This document shows, in pieces, positions 13,501 to 23,334 of a stretch of DNA of 64,000 nt; position 1 is the first letter of the stretch; each line of letters starts with the position of its first letter. A program made the translations under genes and the position numbers. The notes beneath the pieces are model-generated. The model made no database searches. It was given only the letters and a program-made list of their open reading frames with translations, and was not told the origin of the DNA. Source of the stretch: Avena insularis (lineage: Eukaryota > Streptophyta > Magnoliopsida > Poales > Poaceae); contig CM042689.1 of the NCBI GenBank assembly GCA_023614405.1, positions 280,433,533 to 280,497,532 of the forward strand, read 5' to 3'.

Positions 13501-13982
13501 ATTCTACTAAGAATCGAGGAGATCCGGGAGCTCGACTACTGTGGAGAAAAGGTGTCGATGTTCCGCGGTCGATGGGCAAAGAGCGTCGAAGAGAAGACCG
13601 GTATTTCACAACCATGGTTATACGAAGCAGCCAAATCCAAGGTCACGGTGCAAACGTGGCGCGAAAAATGAACCGTGGGTGCGGCTACCAAAGTGGACCA
13701 ATGTTTTTCATTACCGACCCGACAAAGCCTAGCCGTGTTGTCGGAGGAGAGGAAAAAAAACATCATCGGAATGGATGGAGTCGCCAACGAGCAAGACTTC
13801 GACCAGTACGGCGACCCAAAGATTGAAGATGATGACGACTACGATGCAGCAGCATACATCACAAGAAGAAAAAGGACAACCCTACCCAAAAAGGTAGCCC
13901 GTTCGAAAGAAGAAACATTAAAGTGCCAGGGCTAAATTATTCAAACGCGACAAAGAAGGGAAAAAATATTGTAAAACGCTAG
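10547..13982 (+). pseudogene. CACTA2 TNP2-type transposase
   Basis: The start is the ATG at 10547 after a splice acceptor. The domain order is that of plant CACTA transposases. First is a Transpos_assoc-like region (RCPCRRCKLNW, about 10640), then an Asp/Glu-rich linker. The Transposase_21 core follows, with CPVCGVSRYKKGKKAP (11300-11346), WYFPITPRLQRYF, LGASTDGLNP (about 11565) and HSLDIMHITKN (12227-12260); the last two blocks carry aspartates usually assigned to the catalytic triad. A DUF4218 region comes next (LGRLQEEIVVILCELE, YFPPAFFD, ERMNGHIKGYVRNRS; 12750-13000), and DUF4216-like and basic C-terminal parts run to the stop at 13980. Damage includes frameshifts near 10920, 11525, 12265, 12570 and after 13290, and stops at 11347, 11780 and 12191. 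It would cut and join the CACTA ends but is not functional here. Confidence 0.9.
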
Positions 13983-14339
13983 CTCAAAAAATATTGTAAA
14001 CGTGGTCGAAAAAAGATTGTAATATTCATGGACAAAGTATTATGAAATTTAGTTATACTTTAAATCATATTTTGGGCATTTTGGAATATTATTACTTTTG
14101 GAATATTTAAAAGTATTTTAAAATCAAAATAAAACTTCTATGGCATATATCACCACTTTTGGGCATTTTTTGGAATATTTAAAAGTATTTTTAAAATCAA
14201 AACAAAAAATTGGGGCACCAGGATTCAACCTAGGTGCTCTCGTTTAGAATAGAGTAGGGCAAAACCAGTGGGATAGGCTAGTATAGTTGTTAGCTAGTGG
14301 GCTGTAGTTCTCTCTTATGCAGAGTTAGAAGCCGATAGG
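13983..14339. other. AT-rich 3' flank of the transposase gene
   Basis: AT-rich sequence with a short repeated phrase (ttggaatattTaaaagtatttt at about 14095 and 14175). It is probably 3' untranslated and spacer DNA. No gene or other feature is recognised. Confidence 0.4.
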
Positions 14340-14430
14340 GCGAGCGCACTATCCCATAGTGCGCCACAGATATCCGTAGCGACTATGGCTCAGGCGCCAC
14401 GCCTAAGTGGCTTTATCCACACGTGGCGCC
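14340..14430. repeat. Internal copy of CACTA2 subterminal repeats
   Basis: The unit GTGCGCCACAGATATCCGT and its inverse GCGCACTAT, typical of the element ends, reappear here about 5 kb from the left end and almost 9 kb from the right end. A GC-rich leader follows directly, just as at the left end of CACTA1. This suggests that an internal boundary of a second CACTA-derived module was retained; that is inference. Confidence 0.6.
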
Positions 14431-15000
14431 TGACCCCTCTCTCATCCCCATCTCTCCATCTCTCACTGAAGCGAAGGACCGCCGCCCGCTCTCGATCCGG
14501 CTGCCAACAAGGCCCGAGGAGGAGGAGGCCTGCCCGCGCCCGAGGAGGAGGAGGACCGCCCGTACGTGTCCGAGGAGGAGGTCCGCCCGTGTCTCAGGAG
14601 GAGGCCCGTGTCCGAGGAGGAGCAGCCGCCTCGGAGGAGGTGGAGGCCGCCGTCCGCCCATCGTCGCTCGCCTGTCGTCCGCCCGCCGAGGTCAGGTCGC
14701 CTCCCCTCTCTCCCTCTCTCCCTCTCTCCCTCTCTCTCCCTATCTCCCTCTCTCTCCCTCTCTCCCCTCTCTCTGCAGGCCATGGTTAGGGTTCTGCAGG
14801 CCCCTCTCTCCCTCTCTCCCCGCTGAATGTGCAAACTGGTAGAGATTGCATCAATCATGGGCTCGATCATTGTTGTCCATGCAGTCATCAACTACTAGTA
14901 GTAGTAGTAGTAGCAATTCTCTGTAACAATCTCACCAGAAAAGCTTTAAAAAAGTGCAGCAATGGCCAACTAGAGTTCAAGGATACTCCATTCAGAATTG
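14431..15000. repeat. GC-rich leader with GAG-triplet and CT-rich microsatellites
   Basis: A purine-rich gaggag tract occurs at 14515-14650, and a long (CTCTCCC)n/(CT)n tract at 14700-14820. A short (TAG)n run lies at 14896-14913. The long open frames on both strands come from this simple composition and show no recognisable domain, so I read the stretch as the leader of the second gene of CACTA2. Confidence 0.55.
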
Positions 15001-15004
15001 TTTG

Positions 15005-16330
15005 TAACTGATTTTACTCTATGAAAGCTTCTATAGAAAATGGAAAGTGAAAAGCCTCATGTAAATTCTGTATAGAACATATGTCATGTACTGATGCCAA
15101 TTTTTCTCTAGCATATGATAAAAGCCTGGGAAACTTGGTTGATAGCAATGTGCTGCACCATAGATCATTCCAGAAAATAAAACTGAAACCATTGCCTACT
15201 TTTCCTATAGTCATGGCTCTCCATTCATCATCAAGACTAAATATCCCTCTCTATCAAAATGATCCACATTGTGTAACTGTATGGGGAACAGACTCATGAT
15301 AGTAAGTGTCCCTTATCAATTTGACTCAGGGAAAATCAGCATTATTATAGAATTTATCCAAGTGTAATCAGTAATGCTTTGTTCTGAATCCTGAGATCCA
15401 ATATTCCCAATCCTCCTTTTTCTTTTGGCTTGCAAATCATATCCCAAGCAGCCAGTGAATTTACTCTTTCCTTGTTTTTTTCCTTCCTCCATAAGCATCT
15501 TCTTCTAGCTTTATCAATGATCTCAATAACCTGGGGAATAACCACAAGACACATGAAGTACATTGCCAATGAAGACAACAGAATTAACTAGAATGAGACT
15601 GCTCCATAAGACAAAAAGATATAGTGGCATTCAGTCTTCTTCCAATTATGTTAATAATTGTTGAGAAATCCTTGATAGAGGGTTTAGTAGTGCCCATGGG
15701 TAAATCCAAAATGTAAAAGGCATGGACCCAAGCTGACACTCAAAAGCATAACTTGAAGAAATCTTCCTTGATGATATGCAGGCATTTTTCACAAAGAAAC
15801 CATTAAAACCATCTGGTCCAGGTGCTTTATATGGTATTAAGAATTTAACCAATCCATATATTTCCTCTTCGGTGATTGGGGAATCCAGACTTTGTAGAGT
15901 GTCCACCTCTGTGAAGTAACTCCATTAACTCCATATTATTATTTGTAGGAAAGGAAACCCCCATCCTATTTTTGTAACATCTCCATAAGGATGTATCTTT
16001 CTCAGTATGCTCTCTCATATTATTCCCATTTTCATCTTGGATATGAGAAATAATATTATGCATGTACCTTTCTGTGGCCCGTGCATGAAAATCCTTTGTG
16101 TTTTCCCCCATTTAATTTCACCCATTTGATAGTGCAATGCTACTTTGGTACTCTGATTACCCATCAATTTCTTTAGATGGAATTTAACAATATTAATGAA
16201 ATTGAATTTAGGGGTGGAAATCCCCCTACTGTCCTCAAGTTGATCTAGTAGTAAGATCACATAATTTATTTTATCAAATAGGATTTTCAAACCGTGTATG
16301 TGCAAGGTAGTAAGATCCTTCTTTCAAGTA
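15005..16330 (-). pseudogene. LINE (non-LTR retrotransposon) reverse transcriptase fragment, antisense inside CACTA2
   Basis: Reading leftward on the minus strand, there is a region upstream of reverse transcriptase (16305-15950), then the conserved LINE block APGPDGFNGFFVK (about 15830-15790). Later comes the segment IDKARRRCLWR followed by WDMICKPKEKGGLGILDLR (about 15520-15400), typical of the LINE RT thumb/C-terminal region, and a zf-RVT-like tail (GNGFSFIFWNDLWC, about 15190-15150). The central RT palm, including the catalytic FADD block, is not found, so an internal deletion is likely. Multiple frame changes are present. I could not locate a poly(A) tail or target duplication, so the boundaries are approximate. 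Confidence 0.75.
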
Positions 16331-17829
16331 GATGTCCATTTCTGGCTTAGATATTACAAAAGTTTGCAATGATTGTTTATATAAATGATTAGACAAGATA
16401 AAATCATCTCATGGATAGTCTATGTACAAGAAGCTAGCTAGGGTTAGCAAATTTAGCTTGGTAAAAGCATCTGTTTTGCACTCTAGGTGGACACACTGGT
16501 GCACCCCTAGCTTCGGGTTTATCCAAATTTAGCTTGTATCAGAGGTGCACCCCCTAGCATCTTGTTTTGCACTCCTGGGTGCACCCCCTAGTTTGTGGTT
16601 GATCCAGCAACTACAAACAATGTGTATATACTGATGAACTTGTTATTTTCTATCATATTTGCTGTCATATACTTGCTGACATATAATCCATACTTGCTGT
16701 CATATTTGCTGTCATAAACAATGTGTACAAAAAATGTGTACACATTTACTGATGATCCATACTGTCATATAATGACAGGTGCTAGATGGTTAGGGTTTGA
16801 CAGTGAGCAAATTATGTTCTTGTGAATTATGGTTAGGGTTTGGGAGTGAGCAATGTACTAGATGGCCATACTGTTATCTTTATTGTGACTTATCTACAGA
16901 TGTCATACTGATATCTTTCACAAGAAGTCAGTGCTACTTGTTTATATAAATGATTAGACAATATAAAATCATCTCATGGACAGTCTATGTACAAGAAGAT
17001 AGCTAGGGTTCACCCCCTAGCATCTGGTTTTGCACTCTGGGTGCACCCCTAGCTTCCTCGCCTAGCAGCCACAACAAGTTCTGTAGTGGCTGATACAAGT
17101 TCTTCCTAGCATCTGGTTTCCTAGCATCAAGTTCTCCTGGATTTGTTTAGCTTGATTCATTGTAGTGGATGTAGTAGCTTGCAGTTAGTGTTGATTTGTT
17201 TAGCATATGGTTTTGCACTCATGGATTTTAGTGTTGTTTGTGGCTAGGAGATATATGATCCTAGTTATGCTGATGATGATCCTAGTTTGTGGCTAATCTA
17301 AAATGCTCCTGGTGATGGTCTAGTAGTGCTGAAATGGTGACCATATAATCCGACCATATTTGCTAGTGCTGATCTAAAATGCTCCTGGTTTAAAATGCTC
17401 CTGGTTTTAAAATACATGGTGAAAACTTGCTGTCATATAATCTGACCATATTTGCTGTCATATTTGATGTCATATAAGTTATTTGTTGTCATATAAGTTA
17501 CTTGTTGTCATATAAACTTGTATTTGCTTGCTGTCATATAATGACAGGTGCTATAATCTGCATGTATTTGCTTGCTATCATCAATGACAGGTGATATAAT
17601 CTGTGGTGATATAATTGTAGCACTTGAAATTGTGATTGTGCTTGTATGAGGCACTTTATTATGTCGTGTATGCAGGTTCTTGTATGAAATGAGTCCTGAT
17701 TTTTGCCGGAATGTTGATTAACTTCCGTTTCGGCAGAAATCGGGCACTCCTAGTTTAAGAAAATTAGCAAAGGTCATGCCGGATTTTTCCATGCATTTAA
17801 CCAATTATTTGTTTTTTATTAGTGCAAAT
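16331..17829 (+). repeat. Degenerate short tandem repeats and leader of the second CACTA2 gene
   Basis: Two repeat motifs alternate: one around GCACCCCCTAGC with CATCTGGTTTTGCACTC (16480-17230), and one around TTGCTGTCATATAA (16650-16790 and 17425-17600). A segment of about 60 bp at 16384-16445 recurs almost unchanged at 16945-17005. The last part (17700-17790) matches the block ahead of the transposase start at 10376-10480. It leads into ttagtgcaaat and the ATG at 17830. No coding sequence is seen. Confidence 0.6.
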
Positions 17830-20800
17830 ATGTGTGACAACGACGAGGCTGGATGTTCTAAGCGCATCAGCGCTGAAGGAGAACTCAGACCTCCGAATAA
17901 ACAATTGACATTCTGGGAGGCGGCCCAGCGTCTAGAAGACGATGAAGAATACCATCCCCAGGAGAGCGAGGATGATGAGATGGAAGACGCGGAGGAAGAA
18001 GCCGAAGGAACGGCGGACGATGAAACCACTGATGGCGGCGAGGGCACAGGGAGTGGTATCAACTCTCCTAAGAAGAAGAAGAAGCCGAAGGACCGCGCCC
18101 GAACACGGTCGGCACGGTCAGGGAGGAAATTACAGAAGTGAGCCCATCAGGGGTTCCTTTGGAGCCCGCCCTTGTCGTCAAAGGGTACGGTGGGAAAGTG
18201 GCGGCGATCACCCGGACAACCATCTCGATCAACACCGAGAATCTACGCATAAAGATAATGGCTACTTGCACACTCTTCGAGAAGCGCACGCAAGATACAA
18301 GTTCCCGCTAAGTATCGTAACACAAAGTATCATGGGAACGAAGTAAACAAATCCTCCCTCACAAAGATGAGCACCGCCCTGGCCAGCTGGAGAACCCGGA
18401 TAAAGAAGAAGATCTATAAAGAAGGCAAAAGTCTCAAGGAGATCCAGAAGATTGACCCACAGATCACCGAAGATCAGTTCCGGGAGTTTAAGGAGAGGTG
18501 TGAATCCGAAAGAGCCCTGGCCAATAGTAATCGGGGAAAGGTGCTGCAGGCGATGAATATAGGTCATCACCATCTCGGATCTGGTGGATAGTAACTGGAG
18601 GCCAAATGGAATAAGGAGGACGAAGAGTATAGATCCAAGGATAGAAAACCCTTTGCTAAATTCAACCCGCAGGTTCGAAACTTCATCAGGGCCCGTTACC
18701 ATGTGGACCCAAAAACCAAACAACTCACCGCGGATCCTGCGGTGAAGGAATTCGAGGAAATTGTGGTAAGTATAATCTAATTACCGCGGATCAACACGAT
18801 TGCAATCTAATCGATGATCTAAATGATTCACACATTTCTTCCGCAGGAGGAGGAAATTGTTGCTAGTCATGGATCCTGTGGTTCCTCATCCTGTGGGTCG
18901 ACGGCCCACCCGGTGGGATAACCTTTTAATGTATGGCGAACCGGGCCAAGAAAATAGAGCCGACTGAAGAAGCCATCGTCGGCTGGCCGTCTGGCCGGCC
19001 TCGGGGGTAAGAATTGGGTGGATCATTTTGGTCCACCGCCGAGGACGCATGTGGCACCGTCGGGAAGGAGCGAGGAGGAAAACCGAGAGGTTCAAGAACT
19101 TAAGGCACAAGTGGCGTGGATCCCGCAGATCGTCCAAGACAACGTGGCAATCACCCTCACGTCCTTCCTGCCTACCTTGGTGGAGTCAATAGCGAACTGG
19201 AGTGCGGGTGGTCGAGTAGGGCCGTGCCCGATTCCAAGCATGGTCAGCAGCCACTCGAACAACACGGCGCCAACGAATCAAGCGAGCTACGTGTTCGTGA
19301 CTCCGCCCGCTAGCACCGCGGCGCCGCAAGTGTTGGTGACTCCCCCTGCCATCACCGCGGCGCCGGAGTACATGTTGGTGCCCCCTGCCATCGTTGCGGC
19401 GGCACCGGAGCTCCAAGCACCCGTCGGTAGGGAGAATACACCGGAGGCCAGCACCGCGCCATCAAGCAGCCCTTCCGTCTCTTGCACGCACGTCGCCATA
19501 TGCGGTGCGTCGACATTAGCCGATCTCGACGCCATCACGGTAAACAAAATTGCTTTAATTACCGCCTTTCATGCCATCTATTACTCTTATGGCATCTCGC
19601 TCTGACGACGTCGTACATGTTTTCCGCAGACGGATGTTCCTTGCACTCTCTTATGCTACGTGAACAACGAGCTGAGGGATGTTGCCAAGGGTACCATCGT
19701 TCAACCCTTGCAGCGCACGTTCCACTCAAAGCCGATGCGGATAGCGGCATGTGGTTAAAATTAGTCGGTGCTAAGGGGCTGCGACAACTGAACCTCCCAT
19801 TCAACCCCAGAGCGGATGAAGAAGAGCCGTCGTCTCGAAGTTGCTTCGCTTATTCTTGCTATGGCCAAAGAGCATGATCCGTTTGGGGCGGCGGGCCATC
19901 ACGCCACAGATAACAAAGACCGCCGTCGTGCAGCGATAAGCGGTGGCAAGGCCCTTACCGCCTCGCCACCTCCACGCGGTGGGTCGGATGATCATGTTGA
20001 TGATATGCACATGGCGCAGATCCGCCGAGGACGATTTAAGATGGAATGATCACTTCTTCAGCACTCGGTTTAACGAAGAAGACCTAGCTGGTGGCCCCAC
20101 AGAGAAAGCCACTATCACCAAGCGCCTGCTTGGTTCTCGTGAGACGCCCAGCTTGCCTTTACTGAGCCAGCTGATACAACCAAGCGGCTTTATTCTAAGC
20201 CTGACACACTACATAGGGCGTGCCAGTGCTCAGATTATGTGCCTGCCCGCTCTCCAAAAGGAAAAAAGGGCAGGAAAAGAAAATCTAGCAGCTCGAGCCA
20301 GCCGGTGGCGTCAACAACTGCGAATCCGATCAGGTTTCGGGACGGGCCACCAAGACCCGAGGGTATTATGTGGAGGATTCATGTGGCGGGTGAGCCCATG
20401 CTACCTAAGAATTTGCGGAAGCTCGCCAGTTTGGAACTGCAGAGTGTGCATGACGGCGTGCTGACGATAGAGAGACACCTTCTACCGGAGAAAGATCCCT
20501 CGCACCCGGTATTCGTGGTTAAGGTGCCACCAGGCTTGGGCTTCGTCGACACTGCCCCCGCGGATTTGTTCTTCCTGCGGTTCGAGGACATCTTCAATAT
20601 GTTCCACCTATACCATGGTCCGTCTGTTTTCTCTCAGCCTGGCCACGCAGATCATTAGAGAGAACACACCGGGCATCGCTATAGTGGACCCCTACTACAT
20701 GCGTGACGGCTGCTTGGGTTCCCCCGCCAAACGACGTATCGTGGCCTCGTACCTAAAAAGAATCCTCGTGGCAAACAAGACAAAGGAATACATTCTCGTG

Positions 20801-21465
20801 CCTTACTTTCCCGAGTAAGTCGTTATTCACTCGCCACCGTCGATTGGCTTTATTAGATCATCATCATTCTTTTTCCAACACATTCCATTTGAATTTTTTG
20901 CGCAGAGATGAACACTGCACGCTCATCTCCTTATCGCCGAAGCATTCCCACGCCACGTATTTCGACTCGGGGAGTCTAGAAAAGAAGAAAAACTACGACA
21001 AGATCAATGAAGTTCTGGATGATGCTCTCACTGGCTTTGCCTCGACGGAAGGAACCAGCTTCGTGCGTAAGAAGGTCAAGTTCGGCAGCACGCCTTCAAC
21101 CACGTAATGGAGTTCCTCGTGAAGCAGCCGGAAAACAGTAAGAAGGAAGCCTACTACGCACTCCATCACATGAGGGCGTTCCTACTTGACCAGCAGAATT
21201 CTACGCTGCCAGATCATCTCAAACAGTGGGCCGAAGCAAAGGCCAAGATCAATGATTCGGATATTAGACAAGAGATGTATCGCATCCAGCAGCAGTTTGG
21301 GGTAATCATCTTTCGTGATGTCATGACTTCGGGGGGGATCTTCTACGAGGAAATATCCCGAATAACCATGACATAGAAGATCGCCTAGAGATGCAGGGTG
21401 ACTATAGGAAGTTCATGACGAGACAGGGCGTCCTCCCGTTCCCTAAGCCAAGCCAGAAGGCTTGA
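17830..21465 (+). pseudogene. CACTA2 second gene: Transposase_24 plus Ulp1-like domain
   Basis: The start is the ATG at 17830. An acidic N-terminus with a lysine-rich patch is followed, after a frameshift near 18140, by a Transposase_24-type region (LASWRTRIKKKIYKEGKS, 18380-18440; NIGHHHLGSGG near 18560; FNPQVRNFIRARYHVDPKT). There are introns at 18766-18846, 19540-19629 and 20815-20905. An Ala/Pro-rich linker with repeated TPPA-type motifs occupies 19290-19450. A DUF8039-like piece follows (LLCYVNNELRDVAKGTIVQP, 19640-19700), then a Ulp1-like fold from about 20380: IVDPYYMRDGC, EHCTLISL (His codon 20913-20915) and ATYFDS (Asp codon 20964-20966). Where the catalytic Cys is expected the codon is GAA (21146-21148). 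The stop used is TGA at 21463. Several frameshifts and stops (for example TAG 18589 and TAA 21104) make it a pseudogene. Function is unknown. Confidence 0.75.
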
Positions 21466-21629
21466 TGTTGTCCTAGTTGTAGTTACAAACTATAGATGAC
21501 CTTTGTGTGTGTGTGTGGACGACAAGTGAACTTATTTTGCTTATTATTATTATATATCAATCAATGCTTGGTTTTTTTGTTACTCTTTGGTCCTTTGCTC
21601 AATTTGGTCCTTCTTTTTTTTCCTTACTC

Positions 21630-22225
21630 TTTTTCGAGAATAATGCCGATGATTGAAATGTCGTGGCACACTATATATGTGAATATGCTACGATGGGATT
21701 AGACGCCTTTGTGCTATGCACAAGTCCAGGTGTTGTGCATCCTACTTGGCGTACGGTTCCATCGTAGCATATTCCTGTGTCCAACGACCTATGTATATAT
21801 ATGAGGCATGCTTTTTGAGTTACTTTGGTCTTTTTCGAGAATAATGCCGATGATTGAAATGTCGTGGCACACTATATATGTGAATTTGCTACGATGGGAT
21901 TGTGCCTTGTTCTATGCACAAGTCCAGGAGTTGTGCATCCTACTTGGTGTACGGTTCCTTCGTAGCATATTCCTGTGTCGAACGACCTATGTATATATAT
22001 GAGGCATGCTTTTTGAGTTACTTTGGTCTTTTTCGAGAATAATGTCGATGATTGAAATGTCGTGGCACACTATATGTGAATGTGCTGCGATGGGATTGTC
22101 CGCCTTGTGCTATGCATAGGTCCAGGTGTTGTGCATCCTACTTGGCGGACAGTTCCATCGTAGCATATTCCTGTGTCGAACAACCTAGTTATATATGAGG
22201 CATGCTTTTTGAGTTTGGTCTTTTT
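21630..22225. repeat. Three-copy tandem repeat, unit about 200 bp
   Basis: Three units begin with TTTTTCGAGAATAATG at 21630, 21831 and 22029 and end near 22225, giving unit lengths of about 201, 198 and 197 bp. Each holds ATTGAAATGTCGTGGCACAC and an inverted pair: gctacgatgggat is matched later by atcgtagca within the same unit. It sits between the second gene of CACTA2 and the small RNase H1-like frame. Confidence 0.9.
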
Positions 22226-22318
22226 GATTTAGGAGTACTTTCTATAAGTGTATCTTCATATGACTTTAATTATATATGTTTTTTCAATAGTCGGTTAATT
22301 ATTATTGTCAACTTATAG

Positions 22319-22556
22319 ATGACGTGGTACGTGGTACAAGGGACGGGTTCCGAGTCTCGATGATTGGGAAGACTGGAGACAGGTGCACTTTCAGCGCAAT
22401 AGCTACAAAGGGTACAACACTATGGCGGAGGCGGAAGCTAAATACATGCGCTATCTAGCAGGAGTTAGGACAAGGAACCGGATGAAGACCTACACCTTCG
22501 TCGCGGCGGTGATCATGCTTATCTTCTTTGGTTATTTATCCCGCGTTTGTGTTTAG
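22319..22556 (+). pseudogene. Small RNase H1 N-terminal/viroplasmin-like reading frame with a C-terminal membrane segment
   Basis: The ATG at 22319 starts TWYVVQ, the opening strand of the RNase H1 N-terminal (viroplasmin-type, RNA/DNA hybrid-binding) fold. A single-base frameshift near 22340 separates it from the rest, which has DDWEDWRQVH, then NSYKGYNTMAEAEAKYMRYL and a hydrophobic tail (TFVAAVIMLIFFGYL) before the TAG at 22554. The aromatic and glycine pattern is that of the small hybrid-binding module; the tail suggests a single membrane anchor. It lies right after the 200-bp tandem repeat and ahead of the right subterminal repeats of CACTA2, so it probably belonged to the element. The role is unknown; the family assignment rests on the motif pattern alone. 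Confidence 0.65.
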
Positions 22557-22850
22557 CTAGCTAGTTTAGATGTCTAGGCGAGCTTCCGAGCTCTAACTTG
22601 TTCGATCGACACATGTATTCGCATGTCACCAACTACTACTTTGTAACATGATCGAAACAATGTAATTAACTTAGACTATGTATTCATGTATGAGACTTAT
22701 CTATATGTATTTGTTTCAATCTTGTTTTTCATATTGAGTATTTATATATATAATTGTATATCTTGTATCTGTGTGTGTATATCTGCTGTAATATTGTATA
22801 TAATCTGCATTGCATATAATCTGGCTCGGAAATTAAAAAAACAAAAAATA

Positions 22851-23135
22851 CATCTGTGGCGCACATGGTCTACCTTCTGTGGCGCACTACACCTAAAGCG
22901 TACTATGGAAGTTTAGTGGCGCACTAGGTAGTGCGCCACGTAAGATCCTGTGGTAGCGCACCATCCCAAACTTCGTGGCGCACTAGGAGGTGCGCCACGC
23001 CTATCTCTACACAACCGTGGCGCACTAGGCGAAGGCCACGGCTGAGAGATAGCCAGCGAAGGTTCGTGGGCGATCGCTAGTGCGCCACGGATGAGCATTC
23101 CTGGTGCGCCACTAACAGCCTGTTTCCTAGTAGTG
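22851..23135. repeat. CACTA2 right subterminal repeats and terminal inverted repeat
   Basis: Repeated GTGGCGCACTA / TAGTGCGCCACG units occur in both orientations and end in CCTAGTAGTG at 23135, the inverse of the left terminus. The target duplication GAA follows. Positions 22557-22850 between the small frame and this block are AT/GT-rich with nothing recognisable. Confidence 0.9.
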
Positions 23136-23138
23136 GAA

Positions 23139-23322
23139 ACCTATCAAGATTCTTGAGACTGCAGAAAGAGTTACTCGGACTAAGACTATCTAATTCTGCA
23201 AAGTTCAATGGAACCATCATTCCGAAGAAGAAGCAACATGGGAAAGAGAAGATGATCTTCGGAAAGACCACCCTCACCTATTTGCTAGCCAATCCGAATC
23301 TCGAGGGCGAGATTCACCTTAA
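23139..23322 (+). pseudogene. Gypsy1 pol C-terminus (chromodomain-like), right of CACTA2
   Basis: The pol frame broken at 9431 resumes at 23139 and runs to TAA at 23320. It encodes the C-terminal chromodomain-like tail, with the aromatic blocks VQWNHHSEEEATWERED (about 23203-23253). One in-frame stop (TAA, 23191) is present. A chromodomain would guide integration toward modified histones. The neighbouring polypurine tract (23319-23334) and LTR confirm that this is the end of pol. Confidence 0.85.
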
Positions 23323-23334
23323 GGGGGTTAGATT
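23319..23334 (+). other. Gypsy1 polypurine tract
   Basis: The purine-rich run AAGGGGGTTAGATT lies directly before the right LTR at 23335 and overlaps the pol stop codon. It is the expected plus-strand primer site for reverse transcription. Confidence 0.8.

Larger units (their letters stand above)
9432..23135 (+). mobile_element. CACTA2: complete-ended CACTA transposon inserted in gypsy1
   Basis: The left end is CACTACTAGGAAAAC (9432) and the right end, read on the other strand, is CACTACTAGGAAACAG (ending 23135). A perfect 3-bp target duplication GAA flanks it (9429-9431 and 23136-23138). Both ends carry subterminal repeats based on GTGGCGCAC/GTGCGCCAC. In order it holds a TNP2-type transposase pseudogene, an internal copy of the subterminal repeats with a GC-rich leader, an antisense LINE fragment, a second gene (Transposase_24 plus Ulp1-like), a three-copy 200-bp repeat and a small RNase H1 N-terminal-like reading frame. 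All genes carry frameshifts and stops. It interrupts the gypsy1 pol frame. Confidence 0.95.

Noticed and set aside
14385..14891. Several 80-140 codon open frames on both strands
   Set aside because: They result from GAG-triplet and CT microsatellites; the translations are monotonous (Ser-Leu-Pro or Arg-Glu runs).
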